NCBI GenBank assembly: GCA_002842575.1
Contig: PHDJ01000004.1
Span: forward strand, 62,001 to 126,000
DNA length: 64,000 nucleotides
Direction: 5' to 3'
From: Bacteroidetes bacterium HGW-Bacteroidetes-2
Lineage (GTDB): Bacteria; Bacteroidota; Bacteroidia; Flavobacteriales; Flavobacteriaceae
Shown: positions 17,157-26,123 of the stretch, piece by piece
Position numbering within the stretch: the first letter of the stretch is position 1
Layout of the letters: each line of letters starts with the position of its first letter
Made by a program: the position numbers and the translations under genes
Notes under the pieces: model-generated
Databases searched by the model: none
Told to the model about the DNA's origin: nothing
Seen by the model: only the letters and a program-made list of their open reading frames with translations

Positions 17157-18206
17157 TTATACCATGGCTTTAGGATAGTATTTTTTGCGCAACCAGAAGG
17201 AAACTCTAACCAGTAAAATAAGTGCGGGTACTTCTACTAAAGGGCCTATCACTCCAGCAAAGGCTTGTCCTGAATTCAGCCCAAAAACAGCTATGGCCAC
17301 GGCTATAGCTAGTTCAAAATTGTTACCAGCAGCGGTAAAGGCTACTGCAATATTTTTATCATAATTAGCACCAGTAGCTTTGGTTACAAAAAATCCAATG
17401 AAAAACATCAATCCAAAATAGATTAATAGCGGAATAGCAATAAGAACAACATCCATTGGAATTTCAACAATCAGTTCTCCTTTTAGGGAAAACATGAGGA
17501 TAATGGTAAACAACAAAGCAATCAAAGTAATGGGTGAGATGGTAGGGATGAATATTTCAGAGTACCAGGCTTCGCCTTTCCATTTTACTAAAATAAGCCG
17601 GCTTAAAATTCCCATTAAAAATGGAATTCCTAGATAGATTGCAACACTTTCGGCTATGGTGCCTATGGAAATATCTACAATAGCTCCTTCAAATCCAAAA
17701 AAGGGCGGAAGCACTGTAATGAATATCCAAGCATAAAAGCTATAAAAAAATACTTGAAAAATACTGTTTAGAGCAACCAATCCTGCGCCGTATTCACTAT
17801 TGCCTTCTGCCAAGTCATTCCAGACTAAAACCATTGCAATACAACGCGCTAAGCCTATAAGTATCAATCCTACCATATATTCGGGATAGTCTCGTAAAAA
17901 GGTAATGGCAAGCATAAACATAAGTGCAGGACCAATCACCCAATTTAAAAGTAGGGAAACCGAAAGTATTTTTACATTTTTAAAGACCTTGGGTAATAAG
18001 GCAAAATTGACCTTTGCCAGCGGCGGATACATCATCAGTATTAATCCAATAGCAATAGGGATGTTGGTAGTGCCGCTACTGAACGTGTTAATAATATTTG
18101 GGAATTTGGGTATAAAATATCCAAGGCCTACGCCTATTGCCATTGCTATAAATATCCAAAGGGTAAAATATCTATCCAGAAAACTTAATTTTTTTTCATT
18201 TTTCAT
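17157..18206 (-). CDS. arsenite efflux permease of the ACR3 family
   Basis: The 349-residue membrane protein has about ten hydrophobic helices and ACR3 features: [21 protein letters not shown] at the start, [20 protein letters not shown] with the key cysteine, and [23 protein letters not shown]3 exports arsenite across the inner membrane. It lies 4 bases after the arsenate reductase gene. The pair makes arsenite from arsenate and expels it. No ArsR repressor is present nearby. Confidence 0.93.
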   Translation of the reverse strand: MKNEKKLSFLDRYFTLWIFIAMAIGVGLGYFIPKFPNIINTFSSGTTNIPIAIGLILMMYPPLAKVNFALLPKVFKNVKILSVSLLLNWVIGPALMFMLAITFLRDYPEYMVGLILIGLARCIAMVLVWNDLAEGNSEYGAGLVALNSIFQVFFYSFYAWIFITVLPPFFGFEGAIVDISIGTIAESVAIYLGIPFLMGILSRLILVKWKGEAWYSEIFIPTISPITLIALLFTIILMFSLKGELIVEIPMDVVLIAIPLLIYFGLMFFIGFFVTKATGANYDKNIAVAFTAAGNNFELAIAVAIAVFGLNSGQAFAGVIGPLVEVPALILLVRVSFWLRKKYYPKAMV

Positions 18207-18210
18207 TTTT

Positions 18211-18843
18211 TTATAATTTTAAATGTGAGAAAACATACAGTAACTCTACTGCAATCTGAAGACTTCGTTTTTGATACATTTTTGCTTCCTCTGTAGTATT
18301 ATCAAAAGCTTTAGGGTCTTCAAAAGTTATTGGGATACGTTTTTCTGCTCCAGCTATAAATGGACAACCGGAATCTGCCTGAGAGCAGGTCATAATGGCC
18401 GCAAATCTTGATTTTGGATTGAATGCATTATCAAAAGTCTTTGAAAATCCAAGGATGGGGAGTGCATTCTCTGAATATTTAATGCTGTAAACTGGATTGG
18501 TGGATTCAGAAAGGGTTTGGATTTCAAACCCTGCATTTTGCAAGGTTTCAATTACCATAGGAAATACCGCCGAGGCTTGTGTGCCTCCAGAATAACAAAT
18601 TACGTTTTCCATTTGAAAATTCTTGGCTATCGCTTGCGCCCAAACCTGCGCTAAATGACTTCTACGCGAATTATGGGTACAAATAAAATTCAGTCTGATT
18701 TCTTTCTTTTGGTTTGCTTTTGTCTGAAGGTAATCAATCAAAGGTTGTAGAATTTTTTTTCGATCTTCAGATATGGTTTTCAAATCTAATGATTGAAGGG
18801 TTTCTGAAATCTTTATAAATAATGAGTTTTGTATGGTTGCCAT
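18211..18843 (-). CDS. low-molecular-weight phosphatase-type arsenate reductase
   Basis: The 210-residue protein has an N-terminal helical extension of about 45 residues and then the P-loop [20 protein letters not shown]. This is the CX5R(S) active site of phosphatase-like arsenate reductases. A later [20 protein letters not shown] segment supplies the other cysteines and the general-acid area. It reduces arsenate to arsenite using a thiol partner. It precedes the ACR3 gene by 4 bases. Confidence 0.87.
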   Translation of the reverse strand: MATIQNSLFIKISETLQSLDLKTISEDRKKILQPLIDYLQTKANQKKEIRLNFICTHNSRRSHLAQVWAQAIAKNFQMENVICYSGGTQASAVFPMVIETLQNAGFEIQTLSESTNPVYSIKYSENALPILGFSKTFDNAFNPKSRFAAIMTCSQADSGCPFIAGAEKRIPITFEDPKAFDNTTEEAKMYQKRSLQIAVELLYVFSHLKL

Positions 18844-18870
18844 AGTCGTTAGTTTTTCTTAAAAAATGGT

Positions 18871-19081
18871 TTAGCAACATTTTGATTTAGAGTTTAAACT
18901 ACAGCAGTTGCCTTGTGTTTCTTTGGTAGTTGCTATCCCTTTATTTACTGTTGCTTCTGGTTTTTCTGCAAAAACGGTAACGCTAAAAATTCCGTTGGTT
19001 CCATTTTTAAAGCTTTCTTTTTCTGAAGCAGTTAAGTAGTTGTCTAAAACCCCATCCGGAATAATGATTGGTTTTTCTTAA
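18871..19081 (-). pseudogene. arsM: C-terminal stub of arsenite methyltransferase (arsM)
   Basis: A frame without a start encodes about 70 residues: KPIIIPDGVLDNYL, SFKNGTNGIFSVTVFAEKP, then a cysteine-rich end NCCSLNSKSKCC. Arsenite S-adenosylmethyltransferases end in a similar way (an IPDELL-KYLS stretch, then GIFSITVYGEKP and a cysteine tail). The methyltransferase domain itself is missing; upstream the frame closes at a TAA and the membrane-protein gene takes over. The stub sits directly before the arsenate reductase, where arsM would fit in an ars operon. I infer a deletion. Confidence 0.6.
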
Positions 19082-19490
19082 AAGCAGCACCTGCTAAAAT
19101 TCCTCCCAACCAAGCCATGGGAAAATAAGCTACCACAAGGTCGAGTATCGTAAACCAAGTTGGGGAGGGGAGTATAAAAATGGTGAGAATACTACCAATA
19201 AAAAAGAAGCAACCAATGACTAATGCAAAAATCATTTTGTTGTTTGCAGCAAGTAGTGCAACTACATAAGCACCTGTAAACGTGCCTAAGGCATGGGCTA
19301 AAAAGGGCATTAAATAATGTTTAGGTTCAAACAAGTGCATACCTTCTTTAAGCCCTTCCATAGTACTAGTGTCTACTCCTGGTGGAGGTAAGACAAGATA
19401 ACTACTGAACATAATAATGGTCATATTTACAATATTTCCTATTAGAAGACCGGCAACTATGGCAAGAATATTTCTTAATATGGAATTCAT
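19044..19490 (-). CDS. small integral membrane protein, possibly with a foreign C-terminal tail
   Basis: The 148-residue protein has four hydrophobic segments (about 5-32, 60-82, 85-108 and 115-138). I recognise the general type from flavobacteria but no function. Its last eleven or so residues (KKNQSLFRMGF) are read out of frame from the arsM stub, so the natural end was probably just before them. The membrane part is complete and the gene may still work. Confidence 0.65.
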   Translation of the reverse strand: MNSILRNILAIVAGLLIGNIVNMTIIMFSSYLVLPPPGVDTSTMEGLKEGMHLFEPKHYLMPFLAHALGTFTGAYVVALLAANNKMIFALVIGCFFFIGSILTIFILPSPTWFTILDLVVAYFPMAWLGGILAGAAFKKNQSLFRMGF

Positions 19491-19582
19491 TTTTTTTGTT
19501 GATGTGTTGTTGTATTTGAATCAAGAGGAAAGTTAGTTTTTTTTTGGATTAAAAAGAACTTTAGGAATATTATTTTAATTTT

Positions 19583-20281
19583 TTAAGTTTCTTTTTTCTT
19601 TAATGTATTCATTAAATCCTGTAAATAGTCTGTTTGTATTTCTTGTATTTCTAAAAGTTTTTTGTTTTGGTGAACCAATAGATGATCTACTTTTTCACTT
19701 AATAATTTAATTTCAAGTTCTGCTTTTAAATTTATTTTGTAATCGTGTTCGCTACGAATTCTATCTTTTTGTTCTTGTCTGTTTTGGCTCATCATAATAA
19801 TAGGAGCTTGTATTGCAGCGAGACAAGAGAGGATAAGATTCAATAAAATAAACGGAAATGGGTCAAAGGATTGGGTGGTTAAAAACCAAATATTGACAGT
19901 AATCCACACTAAAATAAAAGAGAAAAAGACAATAATAAAAGTCCAGCTTCCACCAAAAACGGCTATTTTATCAGCTAGTTTTTGACCTAAGTTAAGTTTT
20001 GATTCTATTTCTTCCTGAATATTTTCAGTTAAGATCGAATTGTTTTTTATAGCCTCCATTACATCTTTGTCAATGACTGCTAATTCTCCTTTTTCCTGTG
20101 TTATGAGTGAAGTTAAGTAAAGTCTTCGGTATAGATTTAATTCAGAAAGTGAGATGTAGGTATCTTTGGTAAAACTAGGAAAATCAAATTGTATGAGGTT
20201 AAAAATTCCTTCTCTAATTTCTTTCCCTTTTATTTCTTCTCCTTTTATTATTTTTTTTTGGCTTATTTGGCTTAGTTTCAT
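19583..20281 (-). CDS. DUF1003 family membrane protein
   Basis: The 232-residue protein has a soluble N-terminal half, two membrane helices (about 113-133 and 142-165, FGGSWTFIIVFF and FPFILLNLILSCLAAIQAPIIMMSQNRQ) and a coiled C-terminal tail. The helix pair with the IMMSQNRQ end is the DUF1003 signature. The function is unknown. It lies 13 bases after the CDF-like gene, so it is likely in one operon with it and the MFS transporter. Confidence 0.85.
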   Translation of the reverse strand: MKLSQISQKKIIKGEEIKGKEIREGIFNLIQFDFPSFTKDTYISLSELNLYRRLYLTSLITQEKGELAVIDKDVMEAIKNNSILTENIQEEIESKLNLGQKLADKIAVFGGSWTFIIVFFSFILVWITVNIWFLTTQSFDPFPFILLNLILSCLAAIQAPIIMMSQNRQEQKDRIRSEHDYKINLKAELEIKLLSEKVDHLLVHQNKKLLEIQEIQTDYLQDLMNTLKKKET

Positions 20282-20293
20282 GGGTTCGGTTTT

Positions 20294-20950
20294 TTAGTGG
20301 TGGTTACAAGAGCAATTGGTGTTGTTTTTTGCTTTTTCAAAACATTCTTTTCCTTCTTTAAATGCAAAATAGGATAGTCCTAGAGTTCCAATACTGTCAA
20401 TATACGCAAAATTTGTAATTTCATAAATACCGCTGCTGATTAGTAAAATGACAGACATATAGATGCAAACCTTGGTGCATTGTGCATCTGCAAGTATGGC
20501 TTCAGAGAGTAATGCTTTTCCTGTCTTTTTTTTGCTAATTACCAAAAGCCACATTACAGCGATAGAAATAATAGAAATAATAACTCCCCAAAACGTGGTT
20601 TCAGGTTTGTGACCAATATAGATATTGTATAAACTAGAGGTTACAAGGCCAATTACCAGGATATAAAATGCAAAACCGGTAATTTGTAATGCAGTTCGTT
20701 CAAAGGGGTCACGGTTGATCTCTAAATTTCTCTGAATGCGAAGCACCATATGTGCAATGCCTAATCCTGAAATTACTTCTATAAAACTGTCAACACCAAA
20801 ACCAAACAACGCCAAACTTTCGTCTTCAAAACCAAGATAGGTAGCGATTATGCCTTCTGCCAAATTGTAAATAATGGTGAAGATGGCAAGTGAAAATGCC
20901 CATGTATAAAGCGCTTTTTTGTTGTAAACAGATAGTAATGGTGTTTTCAT
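20294..20950 (-). CDS. cation-efflux-like membrane protein without cytoplasmic domain
   Basis: I place the start at 20950 (MKTPLLSVYNKK). The frame continues upstream, but that part overlaps the MFS gene and lacks membrane features. The 218-residue product has five or six membrane segments related to the CDF fold: EGIIATYLGFEDESLALFGFGVDS resembles the metal-binding helix 2, and a later helix pair carries ADAQCTKVCIY. It lacks the usual C-terminal cytoplasmic domain and ends in a Cys/His tail, NCSCNHH. Its metal is unknown. Confidence 0.72.
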   Translation of the reverse strand: MKTPLLSVYNKKALYTWAFSLAIFTIIYNLAEGIIATYLGFEDESLALFGFGVDSFIEVISGLGIAHMVLRIQRNLEINRDPFERTALQITGFAFYILVIGLVTSSLYNIYIGHKPETTFWGVIISIISIAVMWLLVISKKKTGKALLSEAILADAQCTKVCIYMSVILLISSGIYEITNFAYIDSIGTLGLSYFAFKEGKECFEKAKNNTNCSCNHH

Positions 20951-20952
20951 AT

Positions 20953-22131
20953 TTAGTATTTTTCTGTCGTTGGTTTTGGAATGGTAAAAAAGTAAACAAG
21001 TACAATGAAAGAAGCTACCGCAGAAGTCATTAAAGCTACGGCGGCACCAAATTGATACCATAGTAGCCCAGTTAAAGTGCTTGCTGTCATTGTACAAATG
21101 CTTTGAAGTCCTGCATAGGTTCCTATGGCAGTTGCAGTGTCTTTCTTTTGGGAAATTGTAGAAATCCAAGCTTTTGAAATTCCTTCTGTTGCGGCAGCAT
21201 AAATGCCATAGAGAAAAAACATGCCTAAAATTATATATAGATTAAAGCAAACAGACATTCCAAAATATACAACTGTAAAAAGGAAAAGTCCAAATATAAA
21301 AATTGTTTTTAAGCCCAACTTATCTGCTAGAATACCTACAGGAAAAGCAAACAAAGCATAGATGAGGTTGTAAAAAATATACGCCCCAATAACCATTGTA
21401 TCTTCCAGTCCAGATTCTTTTGCTTTGAGTAAAAGAAAAACATCTGAACTATTAAACAAGGTGAAAAGGAGCAAACCAATAAGCAGTTTTCTGTAAGCTA
21501 CAGGGCTTTCTTTCCAATACTTTAAGAAGGAAAAAAAGGGCGTTTTAGTTTTTATTTGCGGTCTATTGTTATTTTTATCTTTTAAATATAAAGATGCAAA
21601 AACAGCAAACAAACCAGGAATAAATGCAATAAAAAAAAGAGATGTATAGTTCTGAGGATAAAAATACAAATAGATTAAAGCAAGTGAAGGTCCTAACACA
21701 GCACCGAAAGTGTCCATGGAACGATGAAAACCAAATACTTTGCCTTTCGATTTTAAAGTAGCCTCGTCAGAAAGTAAAGCATCTCTGGCTCCAGTTCGGA
21801 TACCTTTTCCAAAACGATCTAACGTTCTTGCAAAGAAAATCCACAAAGGATATATAAAAATTGCCATCATCGGTTTAGAAATGGCACTAAAAGCATACCC
21901 TAATTGTACAAATGGAACACGTTTTGCTGTACTATCAGAAAGTTTGCCAAAATACCCTTTACTCAATCCGGCAGTAGCTTCTGCTACTCCTTCAAGAATT
22001 CCGATGAGCAAAATAGAAAAACCGATAGACTCTAAGTATATAGGCAAAATAGGGTACAGCATTTCACTGGCGGTATCTGTCAATAAGCTAACGATAGATA
22101 AAATCCAAACGGTACGAGTAATGTATTTCAC
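20953..22131 (-). CDS. MFS transporter
   Basis: This is a twelve-helix major facilitator. The motif-A-like loop is KGYFGKLSDSTAKR, and GIRTGARDALLSDEA follows the fourth helix. I prefer the GTG at 22131 as start because the first membrane helix begins right after it (KYITRTVWILSIVS); an ATG at 22179 would add 16 residues. It ends 2 bases before the CDF-like gene. Homologues are annotated as permeases of unknown substrate, often near metal-resistance genes. Confidence 0.82.
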   Translation of the reverse strand: MKYITRTVWILSIVSLLTDTASEMLYPILPIYLESIGFSILLIGILEGVAEATAGLSKGYFGKLSDSTAKRVPFVQLGYAFSAISKPMMAIFIYPLWIFFARTLDRFGKGIRTGARDALLSDEATLKSKGKVFGFHRSMDTFGAVLGPSLALIYLYFYPQNYTSLFFIAFIPGLFAVFASLYLKDKNNNRPQIKTKTPFFSFLKYWKESPVAYRKLLIGLLLFTLFNSSDVFLLLKAKESGLEDTMVIGAYIFYNLIYALFAFPVGILADKLGLKTIFIFGLFLFTVVYFGMSVCFNLYIILGMFFLYGIYAAATEGISKAWISTISQKKDTATAIGTYAGLQSICTMTASTLTGLLWYQFGAAVALMTSAVASFIVLVYFFTIPKPTTEKY

Positions 22132-22330
22132 GATTTTTAAATAAAGGTTGTTCAAGCCATTCGGGCAATAACTTTGCAAAGAAAACTACCTTGTTGTTAA
22201 TATCCGAAAGCTAGACATAGCCAAAGCAGATTTTCGATGTAGAAAATTAGGTATTATTTTTAAATTTAGGAAGGAAAACCGTTATTTACTTTACTACCCA
22301 CAAGATTGTTGGTTTAAGCTTTTAAAGGTA

Positions 22331-23200
22331 TTATTTACTAGGCTCTATATGAATTAAAACATGACCTAGTTGAGGAATTTCCTTTCGTAAGGTGTCTTTT
22401 AGTACATGAGCATGTTCATGACCCTGTTTTACTGAAATTGTGGCATCTACAATGGCGTGAAGATCTACATGGTATTTCATTCCAGATTTTCGGATAAAAC
22501 ACTTTTCTGTGTCTAAAATACCCTTCACGGTAAGCGATACTTTTCGGATGTTTACAATTAAATCATCATAAACATGTTCATCCATTATTTCGCCCAATGC
22601 GGGTCTGAAAATCAAATAACAGTTGTAAAGAATAAAACCCGCTGCAAAAAGTGCTGCCCAATCATCAGCGGTTTCATAACCTTTTCCAAGAAGTATGGCA
22701 ATAGTAATACCAATAAAAGCAGCAACTGAAGTTATAGCATCACTGCGGTGGTGCCAAGCGTCTGCTTTTAGAGAAGAACTGTTTGTTTCTACACTTTTTT
22801 TAACTACAAACCGGTAGGAGAGCTCCTTCAAGATAATGATGCCACCAAGAACAAAAAGAGTCCAAGCTTTTGGTAATTCATGTGGCGTATTAATATTTTT
22901 AATGCTTTGGTAGGCAATAATTATGGCTGAAATAATTAAAAACCCAACAACCATAAAGGTAATAAGAGGCTCTACACGACCATGGCCATAAGGATGGTTG
23001 TCATCTGCAGGACGGCTAGCATACTTAAGACCGAATAAAACCAAAACGGAAGTAAAAATATCGGTGGTTGATTCTATTGCATCTGCAATCAATGCAAATG
23101 AATTTCCGAAAAAACCTGCAAGACCTTTACCTATAGCTAAACCTGCATTTGCGGCAATACTTAAATAGGTGGTTTTTATGGCTTTTTGTTCATTGGTCAT
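22331..23200 (-). CDS. cation diffusion facilitator (CDF) transporter
   Basis: The 289-residue protein has six membrane segments and a C-terminal cytoplasmic domain. The metal site residues appear as ALIADAIESTTD in helix 2 and DAWHHRSDAITS in helix 5, the HxxxD pattern typical of zinc- or iron-moving CDF proteins. The C-terminal domain (about 210-289) has HVDLHAIVDATISVKQGHEHAH. It exports divalent metal in exchange for protons. It is probably a single-gene unit. Confidence 0.92.
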   Translation of the reverse strand: MTNEQKAIKTTYLSIAANAGLAIGKGLAGFFGNSFALIADAIESTTDIFTSVLVLFGLKYASRPADDNHPYGHGRVEPLITFMVVGFLIISAIIIAYQSIKNINTPHELPKAWTLFVLGGIIILKELSYRFVVKKSVETNSSSLKADAWHHRSDAITSVAAFIGITIAILLGKGYETADDWAALFAAGFILYNCYLIFRPALGEIMDEHVYDDLIVNIRKVSLTVKGILDTEKCFIRKSGMKYHVDLHAIVDATISVKQGHEHAHVLKDTLRKEIPQLGHVLIHIEPSK

Positions 23201-23237
23201 TGTGTAATGGAAGTGAAAGTTCTTTTTTAAGATGTTT

Positions 23238-23245
23238 CAAAAGTA
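23238..23245 (-). promoter_or_regulatory. candidate -7 element of the CDF gene
   Basis: On the minus strand the bases read TACTTTTG, 38 bases before the start codon. Confidence 0.45.
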
Positions 23246-23380
23246 CTGGATTGCAATTAAAAAGTATAGCATTACTTTATAAAAATATTTTTAGTTTTAT
23301 TAAAGAAAATTTATTTTGAAAAAGGATGAGTATTTTAAGAATTTTAATAACTAACATGGGTTCAATGCTTTAAAAAACTT

Positions 23381-24028
23381 TTAATGGAGTTTGTTTTTTA
23401 CTTTTAATCTGGCCACCACACTATCTGGGTTATTTCGGTAATAGGTATAGGTTCTTAAATTTACTTTTTTTACCAGATATTTTTTGGATGCAGCTTCAAA
23501 AAAATTTGCATCAGCAGCGTATTGACCTTCAAATTTTATATCTAAAAATACGTTGCGTTTTCCAAATAGGGTTGCAAACAAAATACAGTCATCTACATGA
23601 ATTAATTGGTTGTTATTCTTTTTATCTGGAACATAATAATCTTCCTCTTTTTCAACAATAGTATGCGTGGCAGAAGCAATTAAATCGATAGCAGATATTT
23701 CTTTTAAACAAGAGGATAAATGATTTGGTTGGTATTCATCGTCGGCATCTAGTATTGTGATGTATTTACCTTTGCTAAGAATAACGCCTCTATTTACAGA
23801 TTCTGATTGACCGCGATTGGCGTGCCAGAGGTAGGTTATCTTGTTTTCATGTTTTTTTATGTAGTTGAATAATTGATTTTTAACATCGTTATGGCTACCA
23901 TCGTCTATTATAATGAGTTCAAAATCAAAAAAGTCTTGTAATAAAACAGAATCAATAGCCCTTTTAACCAAGAAAAAATCGGTATTAAATACAGACATTA
24001 AAACAGAAATTACAGGAGTATCCTTCAT
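23381..24028 (-). CDS. family 2 glycosyltransferase
   Basis: The 215-residue protein is a GT-A fold transferase: VISVLMSVFNTDFFLVKRAIDS, then FELIIIDDGSHND and the DxD metal motif in ILDADDEYQPNH. It is short for the family (often 250-330) but ends cleanly. It probably adds a sugar to a surface glycan at the cytoplasmic face of the membrane. The gene lies 13 bases after the RNA helicase. Donor and acceptor are unknown. Confidence 0.85.
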   Translation of the reverse strand: MKDTPVISVLMSVFNTDFFLVKRAIDSVLLQDFFDFELIIIDDGSHNDVKNQLFNYIKKHENKITYLWHANRGQSESVNRGVILSKGKYITILDADDEYQPNHLSSCLKEISAIDLIASATHTIVEKEEDYYVPDKKNNNQLIHVDDCILFATLFGKRNVFLDIKFEGQYAADANFFEAASKKYLVKKVNLRTYTYYRNNPDSVVARLKVKNKLH

Positions 24029-24041
24029 TTTTTAATGGGTT

Positions 24042-25400
24042 TTATTTTTTCTTATTTCTCTTGTTGTAATTTTTATCGCCTTTGGTTAATGGTTTTTTAT
24101 ATTTTTTAGCAATTTCTCTTCGGTAGGAGCCACCCAAATTTTCTTTTGCGTTTTTTTCTTTCTTTTCATGAAAGGAAGGTCCGGGAGTATTTTCGTCGTT
24201 TGAATTGCGCTTGTTTGGGTTGTTTATTTCTTTTATTACAGGACGCTCTTCGTAGGTAAGTTTTTCAGATATTTCCAGATTTCCAGGCAATGCCACACGC
24301 TCTATTTGCATATCCATTAAGTTTTCGATGGCGTCTAAGCTTTTTTCTTCTGCCGGTGCGGTAAGCACAATTGCGTGTCCTTTTCGCTCGGCACGACCAG
24401 TACGACCGATGCGGTGTATGTAGTTTTCAGCATATTCTGGGGTGTCCACATTAAAAACGTGAGAGATATTTTCAAAATCCAATCCACGAGCCATGACATC
24501 TGTTGCAATCAATATTCGGTTTTCACCTGCCTCAAACTGTCGAATGCTCCGGATTCTATAATTTTGTGTTTTATTAGAATGGATAACACACAATTCTTCT
24601 TTAAAATGCTCGTCTAACAATTCAAAAAGTAAATCGGCTGTTTTTTTGTTTTTTACAAAGAGCAATACTTTGGAAAAAGTTTCGGTGTTGGCCAATAATT
24701 CTAGCAACAAATTAACTTTAGTATAAAAATTAGGCACTAAATAGACTTCCTGTTCAATGTTTTTAAGGGGTTCACCACTTAATGCTACGGAAATTTTTTC
24801 TGGATTTTTAAAGAAAACCGAAAGCAATTCTTCTACATCTTGGGTCATAGTTGCCGAAAACAAAATGTTTTGTCGCTGTTTAGGAAGGATATCAAAAATG
24901 TTCACTAATTGGTGCCTAAATCCTAAATCTAGCATAACATCAACTTCATCAATCACCAATTTTTGAATGGACTTTAATTGCAGCACCCTGCTAACTGCTA
25001 GATCATACAATCGCCCCGGCGTGGCAATAATTATATCCTGACCTTCGGCAACTGCTTTTTTTTGGGTATTAATATTAGTGCCGCCATAAACGCCAAGCAC
25101 TCTAATGTTTGTATATTTTGCTAGTTTTTTAGTTTCATCTACCACCTGTAGAACTAATTCGCGGGTGGGCACCAAAACTAAAATTCTTGGGTTTTCTTGT
25201 GTTGAAAAAGGAAGCATGCGCAACAAGGGAAGCATATAAGCAAAAGTTTTTCCAGTTCCGGTTTGTGCAATGCCTACCATATCTCTTCCGGAAGTTACTA
25301 CAGAAAAGGATTTTTCTTGAATAGGCGTAGGGGTTATAAACCCTAAGTCGGTTATAGCATTTAATAGGGGGGTGGTTAATTTTAAGTCTTCAAAAGTCAC
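24042..25400 (-). CDS. DEAD-box type RNA helicase
   Basis: The 452-residue ATP-dependent RNA helicase has the Q motif (FITPTPIQEKSF), motif I AQTGTGKT, motif III FSATM, motif V ATDVMARGLDF and motif VI HRIGRTGR. Motif II reads DEVD instead of DEAD. The last 60 residues are basic, typical of an RNA-binding tail (RRE..KKYKKPLTKGDKNYNKRNKKK region). It probably acts in ribosome assembly or mRNA decay, as RhlE-like proteins do. Confidence 0.92.
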   Translation of the reverse strand: MTFEDLKLTTPLLNAITDLGFITPTPIQEKSFSVVTSGRDMVGIAQTGTGKTFAYMLPLLRMLPFSTQENPRILVLVPTRELVLQVVDETKKLAKYTNIRVLGVYGGTNINTQKKAVAEGQDIIIATPGRLYDLAVSRVLQLKSIQKLVIDEVDVMLDLGFRHQLVNIFDILPKQRQNILFSATMTQDVEELLSVFFKNPEKISVALSGEPLKNIEQEVYLVPNFYTKVNLLLELLANTETFSKVLLFVKNKKTADLLFELLDEHFKEELCVIHSNKTQNYRIRSIRQFEAGENRILIATDVMARGLDFENISHVFNVDTPEYAENYIHRIGRTGRAERKGHAIVLTAPAEEKSLDAIENLMDMQIERVALPGNLEISEKLTYEERPVIKEINNPNKRNSNDENTPGPSFHEKKEKNAKENLGGSYRREIAKKYKKPLTKGDKNYNKRNKKK

Positions 25401-25423
25401 AGCGGCTTATTTTTTTATGGCTG

Positions 25424-25431
25424 CAAAGGTA
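25424..25431 (-). promoter_or_regulatory. candidate -7 element of the RNA helicase gene
   Basis: TACCTTTG on the minus strand, followed by GCAG, lies 24 bases before the start codon. The same TAnCTTTGCAG pattern precedes the rluA-type gene. Confidence 0.55.
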
Positions 25432-25516
25432 AGCTTATTTCGTTGTTCTATTGAGGCTTAGTTTTAAAAAGCAACATTTTTAATAGGTAGGTAGTAAACT
25501 AGCATCACTTTTTAGG

Positions 25517-25524
25517 TATTTTTG
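25517..25524 (+). promoter_or_regulatory. candidate -7 element of the flavin reductase-pabB pair
   Basis: TATTTTTG followed by TG lies 57 bases before the flavin reductase start codon. Confidence 0.45.
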
Positions 25525-25580
25525 TGAAAGAAAATTAGTAACCGTTAAAAAAGATATTCCCTTTATTAGGGATTTGTACT

Positions 25581-26123
25581 ATGAAAAAGATATTAGCATT
25601 TGCAGGTTCAAACAGTAGCACATCCATAAACCATTCCTTAGTAAGTTATGCGGCTTTGCAAATTTCAGCCCATGAGGTAAAAGTCATTAAGTTGACAGAT
25701 TTTCCTTTGGAAATTTATAGTGAAGACCTTGAAAAAGAGCGCGGTTTTAGTTTAGATTTACGCTTATTGCTGAATGAAATTAAAGCTGCTGACGCTTTAA
25801 TGATTTCGGTAAATGAACACAATGGAGGATCTTCGGCTTTTTTTAAAAATGTATTGGACTGGTTATCGCGTGTGGAATATAAATTTTTAGCGGGCAAAAA
25901 AATTCTTTTAATGAGCACTTCCACTGGAAAACGTGGTGCTGCTGCCTCCTTAGACTATGTAAAAAATGTTATTCCACGTTTTGATGGTGAAGTGGTGGAA
26001 AGTTTTAGCTTTCCATCTTTTGCAGAAAACTTTTCAACAGAAGATAACAAAATCATTAATGAGTTGCTGGAACTTGGTTTTATAGATGTGCTTCAAAACT
26101 TTCAACACCAAATAAACTTGTAA
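25581..26123 (+). CDS. NADPH-dependent FMN reductase family protein
   Basis: The 180-residue flavodoxin-fold protein has the FMN phosphate loop AGSNSSTSINHSLV near the N terminus, the second motif ISVNEHNGGSSAFFKNVLDWLSR and MSTSTGKRGA. Members use NAD(P)H to reduce FMN, quinones or other acceptors. The stop codon abuts the start of pabB, so the two are co-translated, but no functional link is known to me. Confidence 0.87.
   Translation: MKKILAFAGSNSSTSINHSLVSYAALQISAHEVKVIKLTDFPLEIYSEDLEKERGFSLDLRLLLNEIKAADALMISVNEHNGGSSAFFKNVLDWLSRVEYKFLAGKKILLMSTSTGKRGAAASLDYVKNVIPRFDGEVVESFSFPSFAENFSTEDNKIINELLELGFIDVLQNFQHQINL

Noticed and set aside
20951-21169. N-terminal extension of the CDF-like protein
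   Set aside because: It lies on the MFS gene in another frame, has a composition unlike a membrane protein and lacks homology features.
23340-23370. tRNA-like T-loop (GGGTTCAATGC)
   Set aside because: No acceptor or anticodon stem can be folded around it.
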